A DNA stretch of 12,848 bases from an uncultured Taibaiella sp. (GCA_937871155.1 CALMXV010000190.1:1-12848), one strand, 5' to 3'; positions 1-7,105 are shown, counted from the first letter of the stretch. Notes: generated by a model not told the origin, from the sequence alone. Program-made: numbers and translations.

Positions 1-39
1 ACGATTCATAACAAAAGCCTTCTTGCCAGCTTTCGCAAA
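1..39 (-). other. nuoL: Inverted fragment of nuoL at the left edge
   Basis: On the minus strand these 39 bases translate as FAKAGKKAFVMNR. This looks like the conserved NuoL stretch (K-K-A-F-[IV]-x-N-R, normally followed by I-G-D) that belongs just upstream of the NuoL sequence starting on the plus strand near base 40. The plus-strand reading of the same bases (TIHNKSLLASFRK) does not resemble NuoL. The simplest reading is a fold-back join: two neighbouring pieces of one gene in opposite orientation, with about eight to ten residues (the I-G-D-x-G-F region) missing between them. Such joins arise in amplification or assembly at contig ends; a real inversion is possible but less likely. The residue match is seen directly; the cause is inference. 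Confidence 0.78.
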
Positions 40-1371
40 ATCCTTATTCTTATACTTTGGAAATGCGGTACCTTATCGTATGCCGGTGATGCTGGTGTTT
101 TTACAGCACTTCAGAATGGAGCATTTTCTTCATTTGATTACAACTTTATTGCTATCTGCTTTTTTATTGGTGCTACCGGTAAATCTGCTCAAATACCCTT
201 ATTTACTTGGCTTCCTGATGCAATGGCCGGCCCGACTCCGGTATCTGCATTGATACATGCGGCTACCATGGTTACAGCAGGTATTTATATGATTGCTCGT
301 AGCAGTGCGTTATATAATCTAGCTCCTTTAGCTTTAGAAATTGTAGGATGGATAGGATGTGCTACAGCATTGTTAGCCGCTTCTATTGCCATAAAACAAA
401 ACGACATCAAAAAAGTTTTAGCCTATTCTACCGTTAGTCAATTAGGGTTTATGTTTATGGCTTTAGGTATGGGTGCTTATACAACGGCTGTTTTTCATGT
501 GATGACACACGCTTTCTTCAAAGCCTTACTGTTCTTAGGCTCAGGCAGTGTAATTCATGCAATGGGAGGTGAACAAGATATCCGTAAAATGGGTGGGTTG
601 GCTAAAAAAATGCCTATTACGAACCTAACATTTTTGATAGGATGTTTAGCCATTGCCGGTATTCCAGGGTTCTCCGGATTCTTCTCTAAAGATGAAATTC
701 TTGCAGCTTCCTTTAGTCATAATAAAGTGATTTATGTATTAGGGTTGATAGGTGCCATGATGACGGCGTTCTACATGTTTCGTTTATATGCCTTGACATT
801 TAAGGGAAGCTTCCGTGGTACACGAGAACAAGAACATCATCTTCATGAAAGCCCTATTGCCATTACAATTCCGCTGATTGTTTTAGCCATTTTATCTATA
901 ATAGGTGGCTTTGTAGGATTGCCTCCAGTTATTAGCCATGATCATACATTAGCTAATTTCTTAAGTACTGCGGTAACGAATGCCAGTAACCATGCTTTGG
1001 AACATAGTACGGAATGGATGCTACTAGGTATCTCTTCTGTGATAGCTATCGTATTTTCTATTACAGGTTTTGCTTCTCAAAAAAATCCAAAATTTGAACC
1101 CACCACCGGATTTGCAAAAGTGTTGGAAAACAAATGGTATATCGATGAGTTGTATGATACCATTATCGTGAAACCAATCCAAGCGATCTCTTGTTTAATG
1201 GAAAAATATACAGAGAAACACGGAATTGATGGTGCTGTAAATGGCGTAGGAAGATTGGTACAATGGGGAAGTGATCGTGTACGCTTGCTGCAAAGTGGGC
1301 AAGTAGGCTTTTATCTTTTTGCTATGGTAATAGGCATTACAGTTTTATTCTTAATTAGCTTCTTTAGATAA
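40..1371 (+). CDS. nuoL: NADH-quinone oxidoreductase subunit L (NuoL), 5'-truncated
   Basis: Membrane subunit of respiratory complex I and one of its three antiporter-like proton-pumping subunits, in the inner membrane. About 443 residues remain; full NuoL is usually a little over 600, so the N-terminal third is missing. Family signatures in order: W-K-C-G-T-L-S-Y near the left edge, K-S-A-Q-I-P-L-F-T-W-L-P-D-A-M-A-G-P-T-P-V-S, H-A-A-T-M-V-T-A-G-I-Y-M-I, K-V-L-A-Y-S-T-V-S-Q-L-G-F-M-F, T-H-A-F-F-K-A-L-L-F-L, and G-F-S-G-F-F-S-K-D-E-I-L. The C-terminus keeps the conserved W-Y-I-D-E-L-Y-D segment preceding the lateral-helix region, and ends in a final hydrophobic helix. The reading frame is open to base 1, but only the part from about base 40 matches NuoL. 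No nuoM follows; the next gene is aroQ, convergent after 31 bases. Identity is secure; the left boundary is an artefact or rearrangement junction rather than a start codon. Confidence 0.93.
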   Translation: MLILILWKCGTLSYAGDAGVFTALQNGAFSSFDYNFIAICFFIGATGKSAQIPLFTWLPDAMAGPTPVSALIHAATMVTAGIYMIARSSALYNLAPLALEIVGWIGCATALLAASIAIKQNDIKKVLAYSTVSQLGFMFMALGMGAYTTAVFHVMTHAFFKALLFLGSGSVIHAMGGEQDIRKMGGLAKKMPITNLTFLIGCLAIAGIPGFSGFFSKDEILAASFSHNKVIYVLGLIGAMMTAFYMFRLYALTFKGSFRGTREQEHHLHESPIAITIPLIVLAILSIIGGFVGLPPVISHDHTLANFLSTAVTNASNHALEHSTEWMLLGISSVIAIVFSITGFASQKNPKFEPTTGFAKVLENKWYIDELYDTIIVKPIQAISCLMEKYTEKHGIDGAVNGVGRLVQWGSDRVRLLQSGQVGFYLFAMVIGITVLFLISFFR

Positions 1372-1402
1372 TCCTAATGATTGTTTAACCCGTTTTTTTG
1401 TA

Positions 1403-1828
1403 CTAGTTGCTATCTATAAAATAGCGCAAAGCCAATTCATAGCCTTGTAATCCTAACCCACTAATAGACCCAATACATTTGGAAGCTATAAAAGAAGTCT
1501 TTCTATAATCTTCTCTTGCCAACACATTAGAAATATGTACTTCTATCACCGGAATATTAATAGCGGCTATAGCATCTGCCAAGGCAACGCTAGTATGCGT
1601 ATAAGCTCCTGCATTTAAGATAATACCTTGTACATTGTCTTTACATTGATGAATATAGTTGATAAGCTCACCTTCTATATTGCTTTGAAACACTGAAATA
1701 GTGCAATCAGGATAGGATGTTTTAAAGGTTTTAAAATAATCATTCAACGACTGGTACCCATAAATCTCCGGTTCGCGACTACCAATCAAGTTCAAATTAG
1801 GGCCGTTAATTATCGCTATGGAATTCAT
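1403..1828 (-). CDS. aroQ: 3-dehydroquinate dehydratase, type II (AroQ)
   Basis: Cytoplasmic shikimate-pathway enzyme that converts 3-dehydroquinate to 3-dehydroshikimate by the type II (anti-elimination) mechanism; the family forms dodecamers. At 141 residues it is normal length. The signatures are complete: N-G-P-N-L-N-L-I-G at residues 8-16, catalytic Arg18 and Tyr23 (R-E-P-E-I-Y-G), F-Q-S-N-I-E-G at 47-53, N-A-G-A-Y-T-H-T-S at 72-80, E-V-H-I-S-N with catalytic His98, and Arg109 in the R-E-D-Y-R segment. The start is the ATG at 1826-1828, placing N-G-P-N-L at the usual distance from the N-terminus. It is divergent from xerD with 52 bases between them, so both promoters must share that short AT-rich gap. 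I recall aroQ beside xerD as common in Bacteroidota. Confidence 0.95.
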   Translation of the reverse strand: MNSIAIINGPNLNLIGSREPEIYGYQSLNDYFKTFKTSYPDCTISVFQSNIEGELINYIHQCKDNVQGIILNAGAYTHTSVALADAIAAINIPVIEVHISNVLAREDYRKTSFIASKCIGSISGLGLQGYELALRYFIDSN

Positions 1829-1880
1829 AAAACAAACTATTTTGCACCAAGTTAATAAACTGCTTATAATTTAGAAATTT

Positions 1881-2786
1881 ATGGCAATCTGGAGCTCCTA
1901 TATCAAAGGGTTTACTGCCTATCTTCAATTGGAACGCTCACTCGCTGATAATACCATAGCCGCATACATACATGATATCAACATGATGGCTGCATATTTT
2001 TCCCATGTAGAACCACCCATTCCGCTAGAGGCTATTAACCGTAGCGACTTACAAAACTTCTTAAAAGAAATAAATGACTTACAGCTTGCTGCTAACACAC
2101 AAGCTAGAATTTTGAGCGGTATCAAATCTTTCTTTCGGTATTTAATGTTGGAAGATGTAATCACTACAGACCCGACGGAATTATTACAAGCACCAAAGTT
2201 GCAACGTAAGCTCCCTGACTTCCTTTCGATAGCTGAGGTAGATCAATTGTTGGCAGCCATTGACCATAGTACTCCAGACGGGCAGCGAAATCGTGCCATG
2301 TTAGAGACGCTTTATAGCTGTGGACTTCGGGTAAGTGAACTCATACAACTTAAGATATCCATGTTGTATTTAGACCTCGGATATATTCGTGTGGTGGGTA
2401 AAGGGAATAAAGAACGATTGGTGCCTATTGGTAACGAAGCCATCATACAGATTCGACTATATAAAGACCATGTAAGAGCTTTAGGCAAGATAGCAATAGG
2501 TGCTGAAGACATTTTATTTTTAAACATTCGCGGTGGTGCCTTATCCAGAGTCATGGTTTTTTTAATCATTAAAAAGTTGACTGCACTTGCCGGTATCAAA
2601 AAAAATATTCATCCCCATGTTCTCAGACATTCGTTTGCTACACACTTGGTAGAAGCTGGTGCTGACCTAAGAGCAGTACAAGAAATGTTAGGACACAAAA
2701 GCATTACAACCACTGAAATCTATACTCATCTTGATAGAACCTACTTGAGAACTACTTTAGAAAAGTATCATCCACATTTTCATTAA
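1881..2786 (+). CDS. xerD: Tyrosine recombinase XerD
   Basis: Site-specific recombinase of the XerC/XerD type, which resolves chromosome dimers at dif during division. Its 301 residues match the family length. Residues about 5-90 form the N-terminal SAM-like core-binding domain ([12 protein letters not shown] start). The C-terminal catalytic domain has the whole active-site set: Arg150 (G-L-R-V-S-E-L), Lys174 (V-G-K-G-N-K-E-R), His246 and Arg249 ([13 protein letters not shown]), His272 (L-G-H) and nucleophile Tyr281 (E-I-Y-T-H). The ATG at 1881 gives the expected short N-terminus. XerC and XerD are hard to tell apart by sequence; XerD is preferred because of the neighbouring aroQ and general similarity. 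There is no sign that it is an integrase of a mobile element: no att repeats or phage genes lie nearby. Confidence 0.93.
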   Translation: MAIWSSYIKGFTAYLQLERSLADNTIAAYIHDINMMAAYFSHVEPPIPLEAINRSDLQNFLKEINDLQLAANTQARILSGIKSFFRYLMLEDVITTDPTELLQAPKLQRKLPDFLSIAEVDQLLAAIDHSTPDGQRNRAMLETLYSCGLRVSELIQLKISMLYLDLGYIRVVGKGNKERLVPIGNEAIIQIRLYKDHVRALGKIAIGAEDILFLNIRGGALSRVMVFLIIKKLTALAGIKKNIHPHVLRHSFATHLVEAGADLRAVQEMLGHKSITTTEIYTHLDRTYLRTTLEKYHPHFH

Positions 2787-2818
2787 AGACTTTAAACGGT
2801 ATATCCTTCAAAATCATA

Positions 2819-2839
2819 TTTTGCCTTTTGTCTTTTGCC
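2819..2839 (+). repeat. Heptamer tandem repeat, three copies
   Basis: Three head-to-tail 7-base units read TTTTGCC, TTTTGTC, TTTTGCC, so the outer two are identical and the middle one differs by one base. They lie in the 68-base gap between xerD and the PRiA4_ORF3-like gene, ending 15 bases before its ATG. I recall short heptamer runs of this kind from intergenic DNA of other Bacteroidota. Their position suggests the 5' untranslated region or promoter of the downstream gene pair, but no function can be assigned from sequence. Confidence 0.7.
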
Positions 2840-2854
2840 TATTAATTTTGACCT

Positions 2855-3412
2855 ATGCCTATTTTACGCTTTAGAGTTTATTGGGAAGAAGATGATCAAA
2901 TATATCGTGATGTAGAAATACTATCCGGTAGTAATTTTATGGAGTTGCATCAAGTCATCTTAAAATCCTTTGATTTTGATTCAAGGTTTTCAGCCTCCTT
3001 TTTTGAAAGTAATGATCGCTGGCAACGCGCTAGAGAAATCAATAGCGAAGTACTCGTCAATAAAAAGGAGGCTCCTGCTCTTTCTATGGTGAAGACCCCT
3101 GTAACGGCGTTAGTTCAAAAGCCCGACCAAAAATTCATCTATGTTTACGACCCTATTAAACAATGGACTTTTTTAGTAGAACTTATAGGAGTAGAAAAAG
3201 AGGAAAATCCTAAACGTACCTATCCTTTTGTTTTAAGAAAAGAAGGTATTGCCCCTTCACAATATGGAGTGAAAGGACCCGGACACGATGCTATGATGGA
3301 GATAGAAGAAAAATACGACCTAAGCTCCGAAGAAATGGCTGAGGGCTTTGGCAATGAAGGAGAAGATAGCGGCGAATCCTATAGTGAGGAAAGTGGAAAC
3401 GATGCCTACTAA
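2855..3412 (+). CDS. PRiA4_ORF3-like (plasmid pRiA4b ORF-3) family protein
   Basis: A 185-residue soluble protein whose start (L-R-F-R-V-Y-W) and the following E-I-L-S-G-S-N-F-M-E-L-H-Q-V-I-L-K-S-F-D-F segment fit the PRiA4_ORF3/TnpR-like fold family. In many members this is a short beta-rich domain beginning 'y.l+v.L.....+W+.i.v....L..LH..I...f.W'. The middle part has F-I-Y-V-Y-D-P-I-K-Q-W-T-F, typical of these proteins (a Y-x-Y-D-x-x-D/K-x-W strand). The last 40 residues are acidic and low in complexity (E, G, S), probably disordered. The biochemical role is unknown. There is no transposase nearby, so the family's plasmid/IS-derived name does not imply mobility here. The end overlaps the start of miaA by 11 bases, implying co-transcription and translational coupling. 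I recall this pairing with miaA in related genomes. Confidence 0.82.
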   Translation: MPILRFRVYWEEDDQIYRDVEILSGSNFMELHQVILKSFDFDSRFSASFFESNDRWQRAREINSEVLVNKKEAPALSMVKTPVTALVQKPDQKFIYVYDPIKQWTFLVELIGVEKEENPKRTYPFVLRKEGIAPSQYGVKGPGHDAMMEIEEKYDLSSEEMAEGFGNEGEDSGESYSEESGNDAY

Positions 3413-4292
3413 AAAACTATATGTAGTTGCAGGCCCCACTGCTTCAGGCAAAACGGCTTTTGCTATTCAATTAGCTCAATATTTCCAGACAAGTATCGTA
3501 TCTGCTGATAGCCGTCAATGTTATCAAGAGATGACTATTGGTACTGCCAAACCCTCAATAATAGAATTAGAAACAGTACCTCATTTCTTTATCAATAGCC
3601 ATTCTATATTTGAAGAAGTAAATGCTGCTCAATACGAAGATTTAGCCTTAAGCCATTTAGAAAATCTTTTTAAAGAAAAAGAAGTAGTGGTAGTATGTGG
3701 CGGCACTGGGCTTTATATTCAAGCGCTTTGTGAAGGGCTGGATACTATGCCTTCAATTAATAAAAGTATTGAAACGGAAGTAAACAAAACTTATAATGAG
3801 AAAGGTATTCAGTGGCTACAAGAAGCGGTACATCAAGAAGACCCTCTCTTTTATTCACAAGGTGAAATACATAATCCCGCTAGATTACTTAGGGCACTCA
3901 TCTTTAAAAAATCTGTAGGAAAAAGCATTCTACACTATAGAACTGGAGAAAAAAAGCAACGAAATTTTGAGGTACATTATTTCGTATTGGACTTACCTAG
4001 AGAACAACTCTATCAACGCATCAATCAACGCGTGGATACTATGATGCAACAAGGATTACTTAATGAAGTCCAAGAGCTTTATCTATACAAGCATCTTAAG
4101 AATCTACAAACTGTAGGCTACTCTGAGTTGTTTTATTTTTTAGAGGGTAAGTATAGCCTACCACAAGCTGTCGAGAAAATAAAACAGCATACCCGCAACT
4201 ATGCCAAACGGCAGATTACCTGGTTCAAAAGGTTGCCCAATGCACAGTTTGTGTCACCGGATATAGCTATTGAATCGTTGTTGGTGTCTTAG
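3402..4292 (+). CDS. miaA: tRNA dimethylallyltransferase (MiaA)
   Basis: Transfers a dimethylallyl group from DMAPP to N6 of A37 in tRNAs that read codons starting with U, the first step to ms2i6A. Visible motifs: P-loop G-P-T-A-S-G-K-T at residues 11-18; the D-S-R-Q-C-Y segment with the catalytic Asp and substrate-binding residues; G-T-A-K-P; C-G-G-T-G-L-Y-I-Q-A; and the C-terminal Q-T-V-G-Y-S-E-L and R-N-Y-A-K-R-Q-I-T-W-F-K-R signatures. At 296 residues it is normal length. I chose the ATG at 3402 because it puts the P-loop about ten residues from the N-terminus as in the family. An in-frame ATG at 3348 would add 18 residues read from the other gene's acidic tail and match nothing. It overlaps the upstream gene by 11 bases and the convergent rpiB by 4. 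Confidence 0.96.
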   Translation: MPTKKLYVVAGPTASGKTAFAIQLAQYFQTSIVSADSRQCYQEMTIGTAKPSIIELETVPHFFINSHSIFEEVNAAQYEDLALSHLENLFKEKEVVVVCGGTGLYIQALCEGLDTMPSINKSIETEVNKTYNEKGIQWLQEAVHQEDPLFYSQGEIHNPARLLRALIFKKSVGKSILHYRTGEKKQRNFEVHYFVLDLPREQLYQRINQRVDTMMQQGLLNEVQELYLYKHLKNLQTVGYSELFYFLEGKYSLPQAVEKIKQHTRNYAKRQITWFKRLPNAQFVSPDIAIESLLVS

Positions 4293-4738
4293 ATTTTCTC
4301 AACGCGACGTTCATGCCGTCCTCCCTCAAATGAGGTATTCATAAAGGTAGTTACCATAGCAGTTGCTAAAGAACTATCAACGAAACGAGCAGGGATACAT
4401 AGTACATTCGCATTGTTGTGTTGACGAGCTAAGGCAGCCAATTCTTCATTCCAACAAAGCGCCGCTCTAATAGAGGCATGTTTATTGGCGGTCATACAAA
4501 CTCCATTACCACTACCACAAATTAAAATACCAAATGCTGCTTTGCCTTCAGCTACCCAATTTGCTACAGGATGTGCATAATCAGGATAGTCCACACTATC
4601 GGACGAGTAGGTTCCCATATCCTCTACGGTTCTTCCTCCTGCTTTTAAAAGCTGCGTGATAATTTCTTTGTAATCTACGCCTGCGTGGTCTGCACCAATA
4701 GCTATAGGCAATGTAGTATCAAAATTAGTAGGCATCAT
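4289..4738 (-). CDS. rpiB: Ribose-5-phosphate isomerase B (RpiB)
   Basis: Interconverts ribose 5-phosphate and ribulose 5-phosphate in the non-oxidative pentose phosphate pathway. The 149 residues match the RpiB/LacA/LacB family. Signatures: I-G-A-D-H-A-G at residues 14-20 (substrate-binding Asp17 and His18), D-Y-P-D-Y-A at 50-55, G-I-L-I-C-G-S-G-N-G-V with catalytic Cys74, N-K-H-A-S-I-R-A-A, H-N-N-A-N-V-L, and a C-terminal G-G-R-H-E-R-R-V that carries phosphate-binding arginines. The gene begins with two Met codons; the second (start at 4735) is equally possible. It lies 3 bases behind tatC on the same strand and is probably co-transcribed with it. Its last four bases overlap the end of convergent miaA, leaving no room for a terminator between them. 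Confidence 0.95.
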   Translation of the reverse strand: MMPTNFDTTLPIAIGADHAGVDYKEIITQLLKAGGRTVEDMGTYSSDSVDYPDYAHPVANWVAEGKAAFGILICGSGNGVCMTANKHASIRAALCWNEELAALARQHNNANVLCIPARFVDSSLATAMVTTFMNTSFEGGRHERRVEKI

Positions 4739-4741
4739 GGT

Positions 4742-5602
4742 TTAATATTTTTCTATGTCTGACAAATACTTGTTTTCTTTTTCTTTTATTGCACGAGCAC
4801 TGATAAAAATACCTGCTTCGTATAAGATAAGTAAAGGGATCGCTACAAGCCAAATACTAAACCAATCCGGCGGTGTAATGACTGCTGCCAATACTAAGAT
4901 AATGACTATCGCAAACCTTCTTTTCTCTCTCATAAATTTTGGCGTTAAGATGCCTATCCGAGATAAAAAGAATACAATAACCGGAAGCTCAAAAACGATT
5001 CCCATACCTAAGATCAAATCATTCATGGTATCATAGTAATTGGCTATGGTGATGATGTTTTCAAAGGAGGGGCTTAGTTGATAATTGGCAAAGAAATTAA
5101 TGGTGAAGGGTGCAATGATGAAATAAGCAAATGCAACACCGGTAAAAAATAATAGAGAACACCAAAATACAATACCTCGTGCATATTTAAGCTCAGACGG
5201 CTTTAAGGCAGGTTTGATAAACTTCCACAACTCCCAAAAGATAAAAGGGAATGAAAGAATGAAGCCAATCATAAATGACACAGAAAAGGACATCATAAAC
5301 TGTCCGCTCATTTGGTTGTTTTGAAACTTCATTTGCATGTCACCTAAACAAAGTACATCCACATGTAGCAACTGCCCTAATTGACAAAGCCATTTGTAAG
5401 AAATAAAATCAGGTTTTGCCGGACCTAATATCACCTTGTCAAATATCCATTCGATATTAAAAAACACCACTATGGAAACGACAATCAATACGATTAGTGA
5501 ACGTATTATATGCCAGCGCAACTCTTCTATATGATCCACGAAACTCATCTCAGCACCATTAGCACCTTTACGAGTTTCAATGAATTTATCTAACCAACTC
5601 AA
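4742..5602 (-). CDS. tatC: Sec-independent protein translocase TatC, TTG start
   Basis: Integral inner-membrane receptor of the twin-arginine pathway, which exports folded proteins. The 286 residues include the conserved cytoplasmic M-S-F-V-D-H-I-E-E-L-R-W motif (residues 19-30, which helps bind the signal peptide), F-W-E-L-W-K-F-I-K-P-A-L, and the late T-P-P-D loop. Six hydrophobic segments can be read, as expected. The region between the first two helices is long and has C-L-G-D-M-Q-M-K-F, which I associate with Bacteroidota TatC. The full N-terminus (M-S-W-L-D-K-F...) requires a TTG start at 5600-5602. The first in-frame ATG is residue 19, at 5546-5548, right at the conserved motif. I keep the TTG because the extension resembles N-termini I recall from related TatC proteins, but the ATG is a real alternative. 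No tatA is in the window. rpiB follows after 3 bases. Confidence 0.94.
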   Translation of the reverse strand: MSWLDKFIETRKGANGAEMSFVDHIEELRWHIIRSLIVLIVVSIVVFFNIEWIFDKVILGPAKPDFISYKWLCQLGQLLHVDVLCLGDMQMKFQNNQMSGQFMMSFSVSFMIGFILSFPFIFWELWKFIKPALKPSELKYARGIVFWCSLLFFTGVAFAYFIIAPFTINFFANYQLSPSFENIITIANYYDTMNDLILGMGIVFELPVIVFFLSRIGILTPKFMREKRRFAIVIILVLAAVITPPDWFSIWLVAIPLLILYEAGIFISARAIKEKENKYLSDIEKY

Positions 5603-5715
5603 TTCAATTTAAAATTTGAAGATGCAAAGTAAAAGAATAACCCTCAAAGTAGCTTAATCGTATTGAAATAGTTTTGTAGGCATGTTACCACTATAAATTT
5701 TTCCTTTCTTATTCT

Positions 5716-5745
5716 TTATGGTTTGTGTGTTACCATCTATATTTG
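5716..5745 (+). promoter_or_regulatory. Candidate Bacteroidota-type promoter
   Basis: A perfect match to the Bacteroidota -7 consensus TAnnTTTG (TATATTTG, 5738-5745) lies 19 bases after TTA at 5716-5718, one base off the -33 consensus TTG, at the classical spacing. Transcription would begin near 5750, only a few bases before the ATG at 5753, so the transcript would be leaderless or nearly so. The motif is short and the region AT-rich, so chance is not excluded. Confidence 0.42.
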
Positions 5746-5752
5746 AAAATCT

Positions 5753-6886
5753 ATGCAAGATTTGAGACATTTTTTCGCTCCATTACATTTTTTAGATACC
5801 CAAACTCCCGGCTCCTATAGCAAAGAACAATATGGCGCTTTTGTAAGCTATGGCAACGAAACAGGATTTGACTGGGAAGAAGCTGATATCATTATTGTAG
5901 GATGTGGCGAGCAACGTGGTTTTAAAGAAGATGCTACTTATTCAAATAGTCCGGATGCCATACGACATCAGTTTTATAAAATGAACAACTGGCAACCTGC
6001 CATTAAAATAGCAGATGCCGGAAATATCATTGAAGGGGCAACATTAGGCGATACAAGGGCCGCATTACGAACCGTATTGACAGAATTGCACCAGGCTGGT
6101 AAAATAGTGATTGTACTAGGCGGCTCACATGACCTAGCGCTACAACAATACGAAGCTTTTAAAAAAACAGAAACAATCATCAATGTAGCAACAGCCGATA
6201 TGCTGATAGACTTGGAAGAAGAAGAGTTGGTGACTTCAAGAAGCTTTTTGATGGATATGCTTACGGGAGAACCCAATTTTGTCCGCCACTATAGCCATAT
6301 CGGTTTTCAAAGCTATTATGTGAAGCCTCAATTAATAGAAACCTTAGATAAGCTACGATTTGATTTCTTTAGAGTAGGAAAGGTGAAGGAACACATGGAA
6401 AATATGGAACCGATATTACGCAATAGCGATTTATTCAGTTTTGATTTGTCAGCTATTTGTTACTCACATACACCGGCTAATATTGAAGGCTCTCCTAACG
6501 GATTTAATGGAGAAGAAGCTTGTAGCTTGATGCGCTATGCAGGCATGAGTGGGAGGCTCACATCCCTCGGTATCTATGGATATGACCCTACCAAAGACGT
6601 AAGGCAAATGACGGCAAAGCAAGCCGCACAAATGCTTTGGTATTTTATAGATGGTTATGTGGTAAGAACAATAGAAGCTGACTTTAAAGATGAAAATGAA
6701 TTCATCAGGTACCATATCCGTTTTGTGGAATATGAAACCCAATTTATGAAAAGCAAGCGTACCAATAGATGGTGGATGGAACTGCCTGACAAAAGTTGGA
6801 TACCTTGCTCGTATGCAGATTATATCCAAGCTTGCAACAATGAAATATCGGAACGCTGGCTGAGGGAACAGGAACGGCTTGTATAA
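5753..6886 (+). CDS. Arginase/formimidoylglutamase-superfamily protein with altered metal site
   Basis: A 377-residue ureohydrolase-fold protein of the type often annotated as formimidoylglutamase in Bacteroidota. Fold markers: I-I-I-V-G-C-G-E at residues 46-53, V-L-G-G-S-H-D-L at 121-128, S-H-I-G-F-Q at 181-186, F-S-F-D-L-S-A-I at 229-236 and P-N-G-F-N-G-E-E at 248-255. Canonical arginases bind two Mn ions through G-G-x-H, D-A-H-x-D and D-x-D. Here His126 is kept, but the second motif reads D-M-L-I-D (149-153, His replaced by Leu) and the third D-L-S (231-233, second Asp replaced by Ser). Two of the usual six ligands are therefore missing, and standard binuclear hydrolase activity is doubtful. 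The C-terminus (W-W-M-E-L-P, then P-C-S-Y-A-D-Y) is specific to this subfamily. The gene stands alone: no histidine- or arginine-degradation genes are near, so the substrate cannot be inferred from context. Confidence 0.85.
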   Translation: MQDLRHFFAPLHFLDTQTPGSYSKEQYGAFVSYGNETGFDWEEADIIIVGCGEQRGFKEDATYSNSPDAIRHQFYKMNNWQPAIKIADAGNIIEGATLGDTRAALRTVLTELHQAGKIVIVLGGSHDLALQQYEAFKKTETIINVATADMLIDLEEEELVTSRSFLMDMLTGEPNFVRHYSHIGFQSYYVKPQLIETLDKLRFDFFRVGKVKEHMENMEPILRNSDLFSFDLSAICYSHTPANIEGSPNGFNGEEACSLMRYAGMSGRLTSLGIYGYDPTKDVRQMTAKQAAQMLWYFIDGYVVRTIEADFKDENEFIRYHIRFVEYETQFMKSKRTNRWWMELPDKSWIPCSYADYIQACNNEISERWLREQERLV

Positions 6887-6888
6887 TT

Positions 6889-7105
6889 GATGGTAATTGT
6901 CATTCAAAAAAGTCAATTTTGATTATTAAACTAAGAAATTATCTAGCAGGTCTATGAGCTTTCTAACCTCAAGAACATCTGAGATGAAAGATGGATTTTA
7001 GCTCTTTGACACAGTAACTTTCTTTATATCCCTTATTGTTGTGTTCAATTTGCTTAGGTATAATCGGAGTATGGTATATAATCGTCCTTCAAAAAGTCAT
7101 TTTTA
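6889..7105. repeat. Imperfect direct repeat pair of about 30 bases
   Basis: Two similar segments lie about 180 bases apart. The first (about 6889-6920, starting right after the stop of the arginase-like gene) and the second (about 7070-7105) share ATGGTA, then AT[TC]GTC[AC]TTCAAAAA with one A inserted or lost, then GTCA and TTTT. The second copy overlaps the 3' end of the transposase remnant, so the first may be a second decayed copy of the same IS end. The sequence between the copies (6921-7069) shows no open frame or other recognisable feature. Confidence 0.55.

Noticed and set aside
23..253. Open frame of 76 codons at the left edge
   Set aside because: It overlaps nuoL in another frame, begins at TTG inside the inverted fragment, and matches nothing; the NuoL frame explains the region.
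1372..1402. T-run between nuoL and aroQ as a terminator
   Set aside because: Seven Ts are present, but only a 4-base stem can be formed and it is not adjacent to the run.
1842..1880. Promoter for xerD (TTG, then TAATTTAG)
   Set aside because: The spacing is 22 bases and the -7 element has a mismatch; too weak to list as a feature in such AT-rich DNA.
3348..3401. Upstream in-frame ATG for miaA
   Set aside because: It would add 18 residues coded out of frame within the neighbour's acidic tail; the ATG at 3402 gives the family's usual N-terminus.
2855..3412. PRiA4_ORF3 family name as evidence of a plasmid or transposon
   Set aside because: The gene is overlapped by chromosomal miaA, and no transposase or terminal repeats are close; the name is historical.
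6464..6916. A 150-codon minus-strand open frame
   Set aside because: It is antisense to the well-supported arginase-like gene and has no recognisable motif; the same holds for the antisense frames within xerD, tatC and hflX.
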